Shown in pieces: positions 1-6,740 of a stretch of DNA of 9,084 nucleotides. The notes below the pieces were generated by a model. The model made no database searches. It was not told the DNA's origin and saw only the letters and a program-made list of their open reading frames with translations. This DNA comes from Atopobiaceae bacterium (GTDB lineage: Bacteria > Actinomycetota > Coriobacteriia > Coriobacteriales > Atopobiaceae). The translations under genes were made by a program, and so were the position numbers. Positions within the stretch are counted from its first letter, which is position 1, and every line of letters begins with the position of its first letter. The stretch covers positions 1 through 9,084 of the forward strand of contig JABZIF010000036.1 in the NCBI GenBank assembly GCA_015258485.1, in the 5' to 3' direction.

Positions 1-720
1 TCTTTTTCGTTCATGCCACCGATGAGTTCAACTGCCATGGCATCGTCGTTGAACTCTGCCATAGCTCCAGCCCGCTGCTCGTCATCAAGCTGGGCAAATA
101 CCTGGCTACGTAGGCGAGAGTCCAGGCGCTCAATAATGTCAGCGACATCAGCAGGGTGCAGTTCGTCCAGAGTTTTGTGTGAAACGGAAAGTTTAACGTT
201 GGAAAGATCACGTTCAACTAAGTCCATGTAGCTCCATGCAATAATGCGTTCTTGCATGGGATGGCCCATGGAGCGAGCAATACGAGTAGCTATTTGCTCA
301 AGTTTTGGAGAAAGGCTGCGAAGAAGACCGCGGACACCAACTTCCGCTCCAAGAAGTCGGAGTTGGGTTGAACTGGTATCAGAGAGCTTAAGGTCATTTA
401 CGCGGACGACCCTTATGCCTCGTGTGTCAACGATTTGTTTATTTAAGATGTCTCGAGCTAAAAGAACTTCATTAGGCTGCAGGTACGAGAAACGAATCTC
501 TGTTGAAGGTACCTTCAGCTTAATAACGTCTTCATTGTAGGTATCAACGTACTTACGCCAAGAAATCATGAGTGGCGTACGACCAGGACCCATAAAAGCT
601 AGAGAGGTAATTCGAGGGAAAACTTCACCGGTTGCAATTCCTAAATCGGAGACCGTACCGATCTTCTCGTCATTTGAATCTAATACCGGATTACCCATCA
701 ACTGAGATAGATAAATCATG
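1..720 (-). CDS. PRC-barrel / MgtE N-terminal domain protein (5' part, cut by left edge)
   Basis: Open frame from an ATG at 720-718 to the left edge, 240 residues without a stop; the C-terminus lies outside. An AAGGAG ribosome site sits about 6 nt upstream. Residues 1-80 (start MIYLSQLMGN, with the pattern D-x-x-x-x-K-I-G-T-V) look like a PRC-barrel fold. A second barrel-like stretch follows at about 85-130 (LLARDILNKQIVDTRGIRVV). From about 187 the text LHPADVADIIERLD, then LDDEQRAGAMAEFNDDAMA, is typical of the helical MgtE_N domain, the cytoplasmic gate of Mg2+ channels. CBS domains usually follow but cannot be seen. In actinobacteria such proteins often lack the MgtE membrane part and, as I recall, lie beside Nramp-type metal transporters, so a sensory role in divalent metal transport is the likeliest job. 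A full MgtE channel cannot be excluded without the missing 3' end. Confidence 0.8.
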
Positions 721-734
721 TGTGCTCCTTACAT

Positions 735-880
735 GCGTCCGAAGACTGCGATGCAGCTTATACTACGGGAAATACTACGCAGCTGAGCCACAGGGACTGC
801 ATTGCGATTTCACCTCTTACGGTGTAATCGGCACACCATAAGAGGTCAGCGACTGTGAGGTCGGGGTTTCATGCTGACCT
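735..880 (-). promoter_or_regulatory. structured 5' leader of the PRC-barrel/MgtE_N gene (candidate riboswitch or protein-binding leader)
   Basis: Reading the minus strand toward the gene, four hairpins lie between the presumed promoter and the ribosome site. H1 pairs 880-873 with 850-843 (AGGTCAGC/GCTGACCT, 22-nt loop). H2 pairs 846-833 with 825-812, 14 positions with one U-G, loop GCCGATT. H3 pairs 805-797 with 756-748 (GCAATGCAG/CTGCATCGC, one mismatch) around a 40-nt interior. H4 (749-735) is a short stem capped by C(UUCG)G, ending seven nt before the AAGGAG. H1 and H2 share four bases (846-843), and a further AGGTC at 858-862 can also pair with H1's outer arm, so alternative folds are possible. 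There is no U-tract, so control, if any, would act on translation. I could not match the conserved blocks I remember of the M-box or of the yybP-ykoY Mn2+ riboswitch. Hairpins are seen; the function is inferred. Confidence 0.5.
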
Positions 881-937
881 TTCTCTTTGTTTAGTAGAAG
901 ATGAAACGTTCTTAAAATACGTCTCATAGATAATGTT

Positions 938-967
938 ATTTTAGCTATTTTATGCTGAATCTGTAAA
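938..967 (-). promoter_or_regulatory. putative sigma-70-type promoter for the PRC-barrel/MgtE_N leader
   Basis: On the minus strand, TTTACA (967-962) and TAAAAT (943-938) are 18 bp apart, each one mismatch from consensus. The start would fall near 931, giving a leader of about 210 nt that contains all the hairpins. The promoter lies directly downstream of the lemA terminator. The region is AT-rich, so chance matches are possible. Confidence 0.35.
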
Positions 968-988
968 GTTCATTCATAAAATTGCGCC

Positions 989-1027
989 AATAAAATGTCC
1001 AATACCTGTAGAAACAGATATTGGACA
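989..1027 (-). terminator. intrinsic terminator of lemA
   Basis: Near-perfect inverted repeat at 996-1027: two 14-base arms with one mismatch around a 4-nt loop (arms begin TGTCCAAT and end ATTGGACA). On the minus strand it is followed by TTTTATT. On the plus strand no T-run follows, so it acts for lemA, whose stop codon is 24 bp upstream of the hairpin. Confidence 0.8.
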
Positions 1028-1051
1028 TACAAGAGAATAAATTATAGAAAT

Positions 1052-1603
1052 TTAGAATTGAACGTTTGGTGCCTGACGAGCAGACTCGTCGGTAATCTGG
1101 AAACTTGGACGAGGAGAATGTCCGCCAGCAAGTAAGTTGTTGGGGAAGACGGAAATAATGTTGTTGTAGTTCATAACAACATCGTTGTAGCTCATACGAG
1201 CGTAGCTGAGACGATTTTCTGTATCAGCAAGTTCAGATTGAAGCTCAAGGAAGTTTTGATTAGCTTTAAGTTCAGGATAGTTTTCTGCGACAGCAAACAG
1301 TGAAGTTAAAGCATTGGAAAGCGTACCAGCTGCTTCCATTTTAGCTTCTGGGGTGCGTGCATTTGCTACGGCAGAACGAGCGGCAGTTACTGCTTCAAGA
1401 GTTTGCGACTCGTGTGCAGCATAACCTTTAACCGTGTTAACTAGGTTAGGAATAAGATCGTTACGGCGTTGCAGTTGGGTATCAATTGCCGCCCAAGCAT
1501 TATCGCACTTGTTATATGCACGAATGATGTTGTTGTGGATGCTGATGCCCCAAATAATAAGGACGACAACGATTACAATAACTGCAATGACAATAGGGTT
1601 CAT
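1052..1603 (-). CDS. lemA: LemA family membrane protein
   Basis: 183 residues, the usual size for the family. Residues 3-20 form one very hydrophobic membrane helix right at the start (Ile/Val-rich), with a short extracytoplasmic N-terminus expected. The rest is a helical domain with family hallmarks: RRNDLIPNLVNTVKGYAAHE at 46-65, AENYPELKANQNFLELQSEL at 106-125, then DTENRLSYARMSYND, and the C-terminal ARQAPNVQF. The ATG at 1603 was chosen because AAAGGA lies 6 nt before it; an in-frame TTG five codons upstream would overlap that site. LemA proteins are widespread but their biochemical role is unknown. They are often paired with a TPM-domain or HtpX-type gene; here lemA stands alone between its own promoter and terminator. 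Family assignment is firm, function is not. Confidence 0.93.
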   Translation of the reverse strand: MNPIVIAVIVIVVVLIIWGISIHNNIIRAYNKCDNAWAAIDTQLQRRNDLIPNLVNTVKGYAAHESQTLEAVTAARSAVANARTPEAKMEAAGTLSNALTSLFAVAENYPELKANQNFLELQSELADTENRLSYARMSYNDVVMNYNNIISVFPNNLLAGGHSPRPSFQITDESARQAPNVQF

Positions 1604-1641
1604 AACAAATCCTTTCAATTGCCAGTACGTATGTGATACTA

Positions 1642-1668
1642 GCTATCCAGTTGGATAGCCTCATTATA
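1642..1668 (-). promoter_or_regulatory. lemA promoter -10 with overlapping palindromic operator candidate
   Basis: A consensus TATAAT lies on the minus strand at 1668-1663; no good -35 is seen 16-18 bp upstream. Transcription would start near 1656, inside a perfect palindrome at 1642-1659 (GCTATCCA, 2-bp centre, TGGATAGC). It could be a repressor operator over the start site, or a 5'-terminal RNA hairpin. The leader to the lemA ATG would be about 53 nt. Confidence 0.5.
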
Positions 1669-1807
1669 CCCAAAACTAAAAAATTAAAGCTTTAGGTAAT
1701 AATTTGCTGCCAAAGAGTAAACGCAAAGGGCAAAACGAAGAGAGCAAAAAATTATTAGTAAAGCGCAGAAAATCGTTAGTAAATTGTCAGTAGGTTATAT
1801 TGCCTAT

Positions 1808-1899
<92 letters not shown>

Positions 1900-2000
1900 A
1901 AAGCGGTAATATCCTACCGCATAATTACGTTTTTTGCGAGTAAAGCTTTTTGAGAGTTACGATTTTGCTTCATAATTACAAAAGTCAGAGGTCAAAATGC

Positions 2001-2049
2001 TGACAAATTTGCGTAAGATTTTTGACAGAAAAGAAACAGATTACTGACA
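2001..2049 (+). repeat. three TGACA pentamers with 22-bp period upstream of tadA
   Basis: TGACA occurs at 2001-2005, 2023-2027 and 2045-2049, exactly 22 bp apart, about two DNA helical turns. The last two extend to TGACAG. The third copy is 4 bp from the tadA AAGGAG. Same-face spacing suits a DNA-binding protein, but pentamers are short and no factor is known. Confidence 0.35.
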
Positions 2050-2063
2050 GATAAGGAGTAGCT

Positions 2064-2552
2064 ATGAGTGACGTTGCGCAAGAGCCGTCTATTACACAGG
2101 CTGCTTCTGACGAGAAGTTCATGCGATTTGCACTTGAACAGGCGCAGATTGCAGCTCAAGAGGGGGAAGTCCCCATTGGAGCTGTTGTGGTGTGCGATGG
2201 AGAGATAGTCGCAAGTGCACATAACCGACGAGAGCTAGATCATAATCCTTCAGCTCACGCAGAGTTTCTCGCCATGCAGGAAGCGTCACAGAGACTTGGA
2301 CGTTGGCGTTTATCTGGCTGTACGGTGTATGTGACGCTGGAGCCTTGTTTGATGTGTGCTGGTCTGATGATTAACGCGCGCATTGATCGCTGTGTTTTTG
2401 GTGCTTCAGACCCTAAAGGTGGAGCTATAGGAACACTTTTTGATGTAAGTCATGATTCAAGGCTTAATCATTCGTTTGCTGTTACTGGTGGAGTGCTTTC
2501 TGATGAGGCAGCCGTGCAGCTTAAGGCATTTTTTAAGATACGAAGAAACTAA
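2064..2552 (+). CDS. tadA: tRNA-specific adenosine deaminase TadA
   Basis: 162 residues, normal for TadA. It converts A34 to inosine in the anticodon of tRNA-Arg(ACG), which lets one tRNA read CGU, CGC and CGA. The zinc-dependent deaminase signature is complete: HAE at 65-67 (His65 zinc ligand, Glu67 proton shuttle) and PCLMC at 94-98 (Cys95 and Cys98 zinc ligands). The TadA-like core also shows EVPIGAVVV (35-43), HNRRELDHNPSAHAE, GGAIGTLFDV (119-128) and LNHSF. The start is fixed by AAGGAG 5 nt upstream; the first 15 residues are a poorly conserved extension. It sits next to tRNA-Ser, which is on the opposite strand, an arrangement common in actinobacteria as I recall. Its TAA directly abuts the stop of convergent rlmI. 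Confidence 0.95.
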   Translation: MSDVAQEPSITQAASDEKFMRFALEQAQIAAQEGEVPIGAVVVCDGEIVASAHNRRELDHNPSAHAEFLAMQEASQRLGRWRLSGCTVYVTLEPCLMCAGLMINARIDRCVFGASDPKGGAIGTLFDVSHDSRLNHSFAVTGGVLSDEAAVQLKAFFKIRRN

Positions 2553-3872
2553 TTAAATTACCTGAAAAATAAAAAAGTCTAAATAATGACTTTCTGGTAC
2601 GCCCCAGAGAATGGGATGATCAGGTGCTTGTTGGCGCTCTTCAACTTGCTTGAGTTGTACATTGGTGTGATGAGCGGCCCCGGCGATTGCTTGAGCAAGA
2701 AGGTCTCGGGTCATAAAATGAGAACACGAGCACGTTGCTAGGTAGCCTCCACGTGGAAGAAGCTTCATAGCTGCGGCGTTAATCTCTTGGTAACCACGCA
2801 GGGCACTTCGAACTTTATTGCGAGTTTTGGTAAATGCAGGTGGATCAAGAACAATTAAATCAAAGGGACCACCCTCGGCTTTAAGTTTGCTTTTATTTGC
2901 GGCGAGTTCTGGGAGATATTCCATTACATTTGCACAGGTAAAATCCATACGGTCGAGAAGACCGTTGAGTTTAGCATTTTGTATAGCAAGATCAATTGCC
3001 GTTTGGCTTACATCAACACAGCGGACAAAATCTGCCCCTCCAGCTGCAGCGTTAAGGCCAAAGGGGCCAACGTGGCTAAAGCAATCAAGTACACGATGAC
3101 CTTGAGCAAGATGACGTACAGCACGACGGTTGTATTTTTGGTCTAGAAAAAAGCCGGTTTTTTGACTGTTCTCTAAATCGAGATTGAAAGTTAGGCCATT
3201 TTCTGTAGCAAGGACATGCGTTGAAGGGGGAGTAGAGGAGTTTTCTCCAAGTATGTTATTCTCTGCAGATAGAGAGCCTGTCCACCAGCCTTTATATTGC
3301 GGAAGACCTTCTTTGAGGCGTGAAGGAGAATCATTTCTTTCATATATGCCGTCAATCTTTTGGCCATCAGAGGTAAGTACATCAAGAAGGATGGGGTAGA
3401 GGGTGTTGCGAAGATACTCCATACCAACAGTACCTACTTGAGTTACCAGTACGTTTTCATAGCGGTCTACAATTAATCCAGGAAAGCCGTCAGCTTCAGA
3501 GAAAATGATACGGCAGCAGTTGGTATCGGGCTCAGTGTTAGGAAGTGCGCGATGCCCCATAGTAGCCTTACGGTGCTCCCACGCCCAACTAATTTTACGA
3601 TGCCAAAATACCTCATTAATATGGTCGTTTGCGTTTCTTGTCACAATTCTGACGCGAATCTTACTTTTTTCTGACAGCAAACCAGTGCCCTGATAGGTAC
3701 CATTTTCTTCAAATATATCTACAATAGATCCATTTTGTGCATGGATTCCCGATTCGTCAGAGGACTCCACACGGATGACCTCACCTTCAAAGACCCAAGG
3801 ATGTCCTCCGGAAAGTGCACGAGCGGCCTTTTTGGTGACTATAACTTTGGGATAGGGACGAAGTTGCTTCAT
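2553..3872 (-). CDS. rlmI: 23S rRNA (cytosine-C5)-methyltransferase, RlmI type
   Basis: 439 residues. In E. coli RlmI methylates C1962 of 23S rRNA using S-adenosylmethionine. Residues 3-77 form a PUA RNA-binding domain (TKKAARALSGGHPWVFEGEV). A linker domain includes CRIIFSEADGFPGLIVDRY (120-138). FFLDQKYNRR (241-250) precedes the Rossmann methyltransferase: SAM motif VLDCFSHVGPFGL (261-273), acidic CVDVS, motif IV DPPAF (343-347) and motif VI TCSCSHFM (380-387) with the candidate catalytic cysteine. It is about 40 residues longer than E. coli RlmI; part of this is a low-complexity insert at about 195-220. The ribosome site is weak (AGAAAG 8-9 nt before ATG), and no strong promoter of its own is seen after the DUF1304 terminator. 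RlmI cannot be told from related C5-methyltransferases by sequence alone, but the PUA-MTase layout favours it. Confidence 0.88.
   Translation of the reverse strand: MKQLRPYPKVIVTKKAARALSGGHPWVFEGEVIRVESSDESGIHAQNGSIVDIFEENGTYQGTGLLSEKSKIRVRIVTRNANDHINEVFWHRKISWAWEHRKATMGHRALPNTEPDTNCCRIIFSEADGFPGLIVDRYENVLVTQVGTVGMEYLRNTLYPILLDVLTSDGQKIDGIYERNDSPSRLKEGLPQYKGWWTGSLSAENNILGENSSTPPSTHVLATENGLTFNLDLENSQKTGFFLDQKYNRRAVRHLAQGHRVLDCFSHVGPFGLNAAAGGADFVRCVDVSQTAIDLAIQNAKLNGLLDRMDFTCANVMEYLPELAANKSKLKAEGGPFDLIVLDPPAFTKTRNKVRSALRGYQEINAAAMKLLPRGGYLATCSCSHFMTRDLLAQAIAGAAHHTNVQLKQVEERQQAPDHPILWGVPESHYLDFFIFQVI
2564..2593 (-). terminator. weak terminator candidate inside the 3' end of rlmI
   Basis: On the minus strand AAAGTC (2593-2588), an 8-nt loop and GACTTT (2579-2574) are followed by a T-rich run ending ATTTTT. 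The stem is short and AT-rich and lies within the last codons of rlmI. It matters because rlmI and tadA leave no intergenic space for a terminator. Confidence 0.3.
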
Positions 3873-3897
3873 GATGGTCTTTCTCGTAAGAAACAGG

Positions 3898-3937
3898 TAA
3901 AAATTAAAATGCCGGGCACATGAGCGTACCCAGCATT
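3898..3937 (-). terminator. intrinsic terminator after the helicase-DUF1304 unit
   Basis: Inverted repeat at 3908-3937: 12-base arms (AATGCTGGGTAC / GTGCCCGGCATT, two G-U wobbles) around a 6-nt loop, followed on the minus strand by TTAATTTTT. It lies 20 bp past the DUF1304 stop and 35 bp before the rlmI start. A TATAAT at 3954-3949, just upstream of the hairpin, could make it an attenuator for rlmI, but no -35 supports that. Confidence 0.7.
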
Positions 3938-3956
3938 GATGAGATGAAATTATACG

Positions 3957-4337
3957 TTACAAAAATAGCAGGATGAGTGCAATAAGGGGGAGGGTTCCTT
4001 GTTTGATAGCGGCACTTCGTTTATCTGGTGAAGAGAAAAACAGCAATACTGCTGCGCTGAACATTGAAAGAACACCAAAGATTGCAAGAGGTCTACCCAT
4101 GGCGTTACCAAAAAACATGAAGCAAACGCCAAGAAGTGTCTCTACAGCAAGCATAAGGTTGTAGAATCCCTGATTAAAGGCCATTTCTTTGGTATTGTTG
4201 GCTTCTTCCTTTGTCATACCAAAAGTTGAACGAGTTTTTTCTGAGGTCCAGGCAATAGACTCCATATAGAAAATGAAGATGTGTAGAAGACCAGCTAAGA
4301 TAGCGGCAATAGTACCAATGATTGATAGGACGGACAT
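3957..4337 (-). CDS. DUF1304 family integral membrane protein
   Basis: 126 residues, mostly hydrophobic, with four predicted membrane helices at about 5-27, 57-77, 83-103 and 111-126. The pattern matches the DUF1304 family from memory: a first helix with His19 and Glu26 (HIFIFYMESIAW), then an Arg-Ser-Thr-Phe loop and NQGFYN (55-60) opening helix 2. Family function is unknown; the conserved polar residues inside membrane helices suggest binding or transport, which is speculation. AAGGAG lies 5 nt before the ATG. The gene starts 40 bp after the helicase stop with no terminator between, so the two are probably co-transcribed; nothing suggests a functional link. Confidence 0.85.
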   Translation of the reverse strand: MSVLSIIGTIAAILAGLLHIFIFYMESIAWTSEKTRSTFGMTKEEANNTKEMAFNQGFYNLMLAVETLLGVCFMFFGNAMGRPLAIFGVLSMFSAAVLLFFSSPDKRSAAIKQGTLPLIALILLFL

Positions 4338-4377
4338 GGTAACTCCTTATTAGGCGTTTGTTTTGGTTGCTTAACAC

Positions 4378-5679
4378 TTACGTGTGGCGTCCGTATCTTC
4401 CGCCAAAGCCAAAGTTTCTTTCGCGTGCTCTTGAGCCAGAAAATATGGAACGGGTAGTTTTGGTAATAGAACGAGACGTCTGTAAACTAATACGTCCTGT
4501 TTCATACCCAAAGTTAGGAAGGTCCCATGACGGAATAAGAGATTTTGTAAAATATTCAATTTCTCTCAGTGGAGTCACTTCATCGGGACCCATGAAAATG
4601 AATGCCTGACCTGTGGCTCCAGCACGACCAGTACGACCAATACGATGCACATAATCCTCTGGGTCTAAGGGTACATCGTAGTTAATCACAACATCAATTC
4701 CTTGAACATCAATCCCACGACTCATGACATCAGTCGCTACCAAAATTTGAATGGTTCCGTTTCTAAACCGCTCAAGAGCTCTTGTACGAGCTTTTTGTGG
4801 TCTGTCGGAATGCATGACATCAACTTTTAAATCTTCGTTTTTGAGGCTTTGATAGATGCTCTCTACACGTACTTTGGTTCGACAAAATACAAGGATTCGT
4901 TTTGGAACAGGATCAAAAGAGTCGATAAGTGCTTTGAGAAGCTGCGGTTTTTGAGTCTGCGTAACAGGACAGAGATGTTGTGCGATTGTCGTTGCTGTCT
5001 GTCCGGTGTGAGCAATTTCTATACGGGCAGGTTTATGAAGGAGCGCCTCAACAGTTGAGGTAATTGACGGAGGCAGTGTTGCCGAGAAGAGCAGCGTTTG
5101 ATGCTTTTTAGGAAGCTGTTCCATAATGCGGTGAATGCTTGGCCAAAATCCCATGTCCAGCATACGGTCTGCTTCATCTAGTACCAGTACCTGTATACCT
5201 TTGAGGCTTGTTTGTTTTTTGTCGCGAAGATCAATGAGACGACCAGGTGTTGCAACAAGTACATCACAGCCGTTTTTTAATGCGGTGACCTGGTGTTTAA
5301 ATTTTGCACCGCCAGTAACAATAACCGTTTTCTGTCCGGTTGATGTACAGATGGTCTTAGCTACATTGTCAATTTGATTTGCAAGTTCTCTTGTAGGTGT
5401 AATGATGAGGGCATGCGGAAGAGATGTGGGTACCTTGGGTTTCTTACCATGTGGTTTATGGGCTGCATCTTTTGAAATGGCTGCAATACGCTGCAGGACG
5501 GGAAGTATAAAAGCAGCTGTTTTTCCTGTTCCTGTTTGCGCAGATGCAATAACGTCTTTTCCCTCTAGTACTACAGGAATAGCTGCAGCTTGTATAGGGG
5601 TAGGTGTGGTGAAGCCAAGTAATGTTACACCTTTAAGAATTTGCTCATTTAGCCCGAGCTTGGCAAATGTTATATCCAT
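4378..5679 (-). CDS. DEAD-box ATP-dependent RNA helicase (RhlE-like)
   Basis: 433 residues from the ATG at 5679. It unwinds RNA duplexes using ATP, in ribosome assembly, mRNA decay or cold adaptation. All motifs are present in order: Q motif (F5, then GFTTPTPIQ 22-30), motif I AQTGTGKT (47-54), Ia PTRELANQI, GG, Ib TPGRL, II DEAD, III SAT, the helicase C domain with VATDVMSRGIDV, and VI HRIGRTGRAG. The C-terminus is only a short Arg/Gly/Ser-rich tail (ending FGFGGRYGRHT), with no DbpA/CsdA-type RNA-binding domain, which favours an RhlE-like helicase; the exact paralogue cannot be named. An in-frame upstream start would add 19 unrelated residues and run into the metA leader. The chosen ATG has no Shine-Dalgarno and lies 7 nt after TATACT, so the mRNA is probably leaderless. 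Confidence 0.93.
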   Translation of the reverse strand: MDITFAKLGLNEQILKGVTLLGFTTPTPIQAAAIPVVLEGKDVIASAQTGTGKTAAFILPVLQRIAAISKDAAHKPHGKKPKVPTSLPHALIITPTRELANQIDNVAKTICTSTGQKTVIVTGGAKFKHQVTALKNGCDVLVATPGRLIDLRDKKQTSLKGIQVLVLDEADRMLDMGFWPSIHRIMEQLPKKHQTLLFSATLPPSITSTVEALLHKPARIEIAHTGQTATTIAQHLCPVTQTQKPQLLKALIDSFDPVPKRILVFCRTKVRVESIYQSLKNEDLKVDVMHSDRPQKARTRALERFRNGTIQILVATDVMSRGIDVQGIDVVINYDVPLDPEDYVHRIGRTGRAGATGQAFIFMGPDEVTPLREIEYFTKSLIPSWDLPNFGYETGRISLQTSRSITKTTRSIFSGSRARERNFGFGGRYGRHT

Positions 5680-5686
5680 ATAAACA

Positions 5687-5694
5687 AGTATACT
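5687..5694. promoter_or_regulatory. symmetric divergent -10 element (AGTATACT) between the helicase gene and metA
   Basis: The 8-bp palindrome AGTATACT gives TATACT on both strands (minus 5692-5687, plus 5694-5689). On the minus strand the helicase ATG begins 8 bp downstream, the normal -10 to +1 distance. On the plus strand a start near 5701 would give metA a leader of about 25 nt with AGGGAG at 5715-5720. The -35 matches are poor on both sides. Confidence 0.45.
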
Positions 5695-5725
5695 GGTGTG
5701 CAACGATAAGCTAAAGGGAGATGCT

Positions 5726-6709
5726 ATGCCCATCAATATTCCAGATGGTTTGCCTGCTAAAATAACGCTTCACCAGGAACGAATTTTTGCGCTTGAAGAG
5801 GAAGTAGCTGAGCATCAGGAAATTCGCCCCCTTCGTCTAGCAATTTTGAATTTGATGCCTAAAAAAATTCAGACTGAAACTCAGATTCTTCGTCTTATTT
5901 CTAAATCGCCCATCCAGGTAACATGTGATTTCATGCGTATTTCTTCGCACGAATCAAAAAACACTTCTGCTGACCATCTTGTGACGTTTTATTCAACGTT
6001 TGATGCATTTAAAGATAAAAATTACGACGGCCTTATTGTTACAGGCGCTCCCATTGAAGAGCTTGCGTTTGAGGAAGTTGACTATTGGGATGAGTTTTGT
6101 CGCATAGTAGATTGGTCCCAAGATCATGTATTTTCTACTATGTATCTGTGTTGGGGAGCACTTGCAGGACTCTACTATTTGCATGATATCCCCAAAAAAC
6201 AACTAGGTTCAAAATTATTCGGTATATTTCCACAGCGATTATGTGACGAGTACTGCTTCCTTACCAATGGATTTGATGAGGTGCACTACATGCCTCATTC
6301 AAGACACGCCGCAATTGAAACTTCTGCACTAGCAAAACATCCAGAGCTTGCGGTATTGTCGGAAGGATTTACGAGTGGTCCCGCACTTCTCGCCACAAGA
6401 GATTTTCATGAAATTTATGTAACTGGCCATTTTGAATATGGTCGAGATACGCTTGCAGAGGAGTATTGGAGAGACTTTCACAAAGGATTGCCCATACGCC
6501 TGCCAGAGAATTACTTCCCTGATGATAATCCAGAAAAACAGCCACTTTTTACCTGGCGAGCACATGCTAATTTGTTGTATCGTAACTGGATTAACTGGGT
6601 GTATCAGATGACTCCGTATAATACAGATGAGATTCCAGCTGCTATTAAAGATTTACGTATGCGTATAACTGAGGCTGATCCTGATGCGCGCATGACGGGT
6701 CGATTCTAA
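5726..6709 (+). CDS. metA: homoserine O-acetyltransferase, MetA type
   Basis: 327 residues. MetA acylates L-homoserine, the committed step of methionine synthesis, in the cytoplasm. Catalytic residues match E. coli numbering exactly: Cys142 (in LCWGALAG) nucleophile, His235 and Glu237 in TGHFEY; the lysine region is NLMPKKIQTE (42-51). Residue 111, in TGAPIEEL, is Glu. Structural and mutational work on Bacillus MetA links Glu111 to acetyl-CoA and Gly111, as in E. coli, to succinyl-CoA, so acetylation is expected despite the common annotation as succinyltransferase. The tail after TPYN is about 14 residues longer than in E. coli. The ATG at 5726 has AGGGAG 5 nt upstream; an in-frame GTG at 5696 would place that site inside the gene. 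yfcE follows after 31 bp and is likely co-transcribed. No S-box or T-box was recognised. Confidence 0.93.
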   Translation: MPINIPDGLPAKITLHQERIFALEEEVAEHQEIRPLRLAILNLMPKKIQTETQILRLISKSPIQVTCDFMRISSHESKNTSADHLVTFYSTFDAFKDKNYDGLIVTGAPIEELAFEEVDYWDEFCRIVDWSQDHVFSTMYLCWGALAGLYYLHDIPKKQLGSKLFGIFPQRLCDEYCFLTNGFDEVHYMPHSRHAAIETSALAKHPELAVLSEGFTSGPALLATRDFHEIYVTGHFEYGRDTLAEEYWRDFHKGLPIRLPENYFPDDNPEKQPLFTWRAHANLLYRNWINWVYQMTPYNTDEIPAAIKDLRMRITEADPDARMTGRF

Positions 6710-6740
6710 GAACAAAAGCGTTTTATAACGAGGTATTTTC

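Noticed and set aside
632..841. 69-residue plus-strand open frame
   Set aside because: It overlaps the MgtE_N gene start and the leader hairpins on the other strand, has no ribosome site and an unremarkable composition.
721..930. M-box (ykoK) Mg2+ riboswitch or yybP-ykoY Mn2+ riboswitch
   Set aside because: Expected from the downstream gene, but the conserved blocks I remember (the M-box GGTGAGGCTCC-like start, the yybP GGGGAGTA and GAGACC loops) are absent. Kept only as an unclassified structured leader.
1604..1618. Upstream TTG start for lemA (MKGFV extension)
   Set aside because: The AAAGGA ribosome site falls inside this extension, and the ATG at 1603 begins directly with the membrane helix, as usual for LemA.
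1903..1920. GCGGTA/TACCGC hairpin as a terminator
   Set aside because: It has a 6-bp stem without an immediate T-run on either strand; it is more simply part of the tRNA-Ser precursor leader.
5696..5725. GTG start for metA
   Set aside because: It lies upstream of the AGGGAG site; the ATG at 5726 gives the conserved MPINIPDGLPA start and the catalytic numbering identical to E. coli.
5680..5736. Upstream start adding 19 residues to the helicase
   Set aside because: The Q-motif region begins right after the internal ATG; the extra residues are not helicase-like and cover the likely -10 element.
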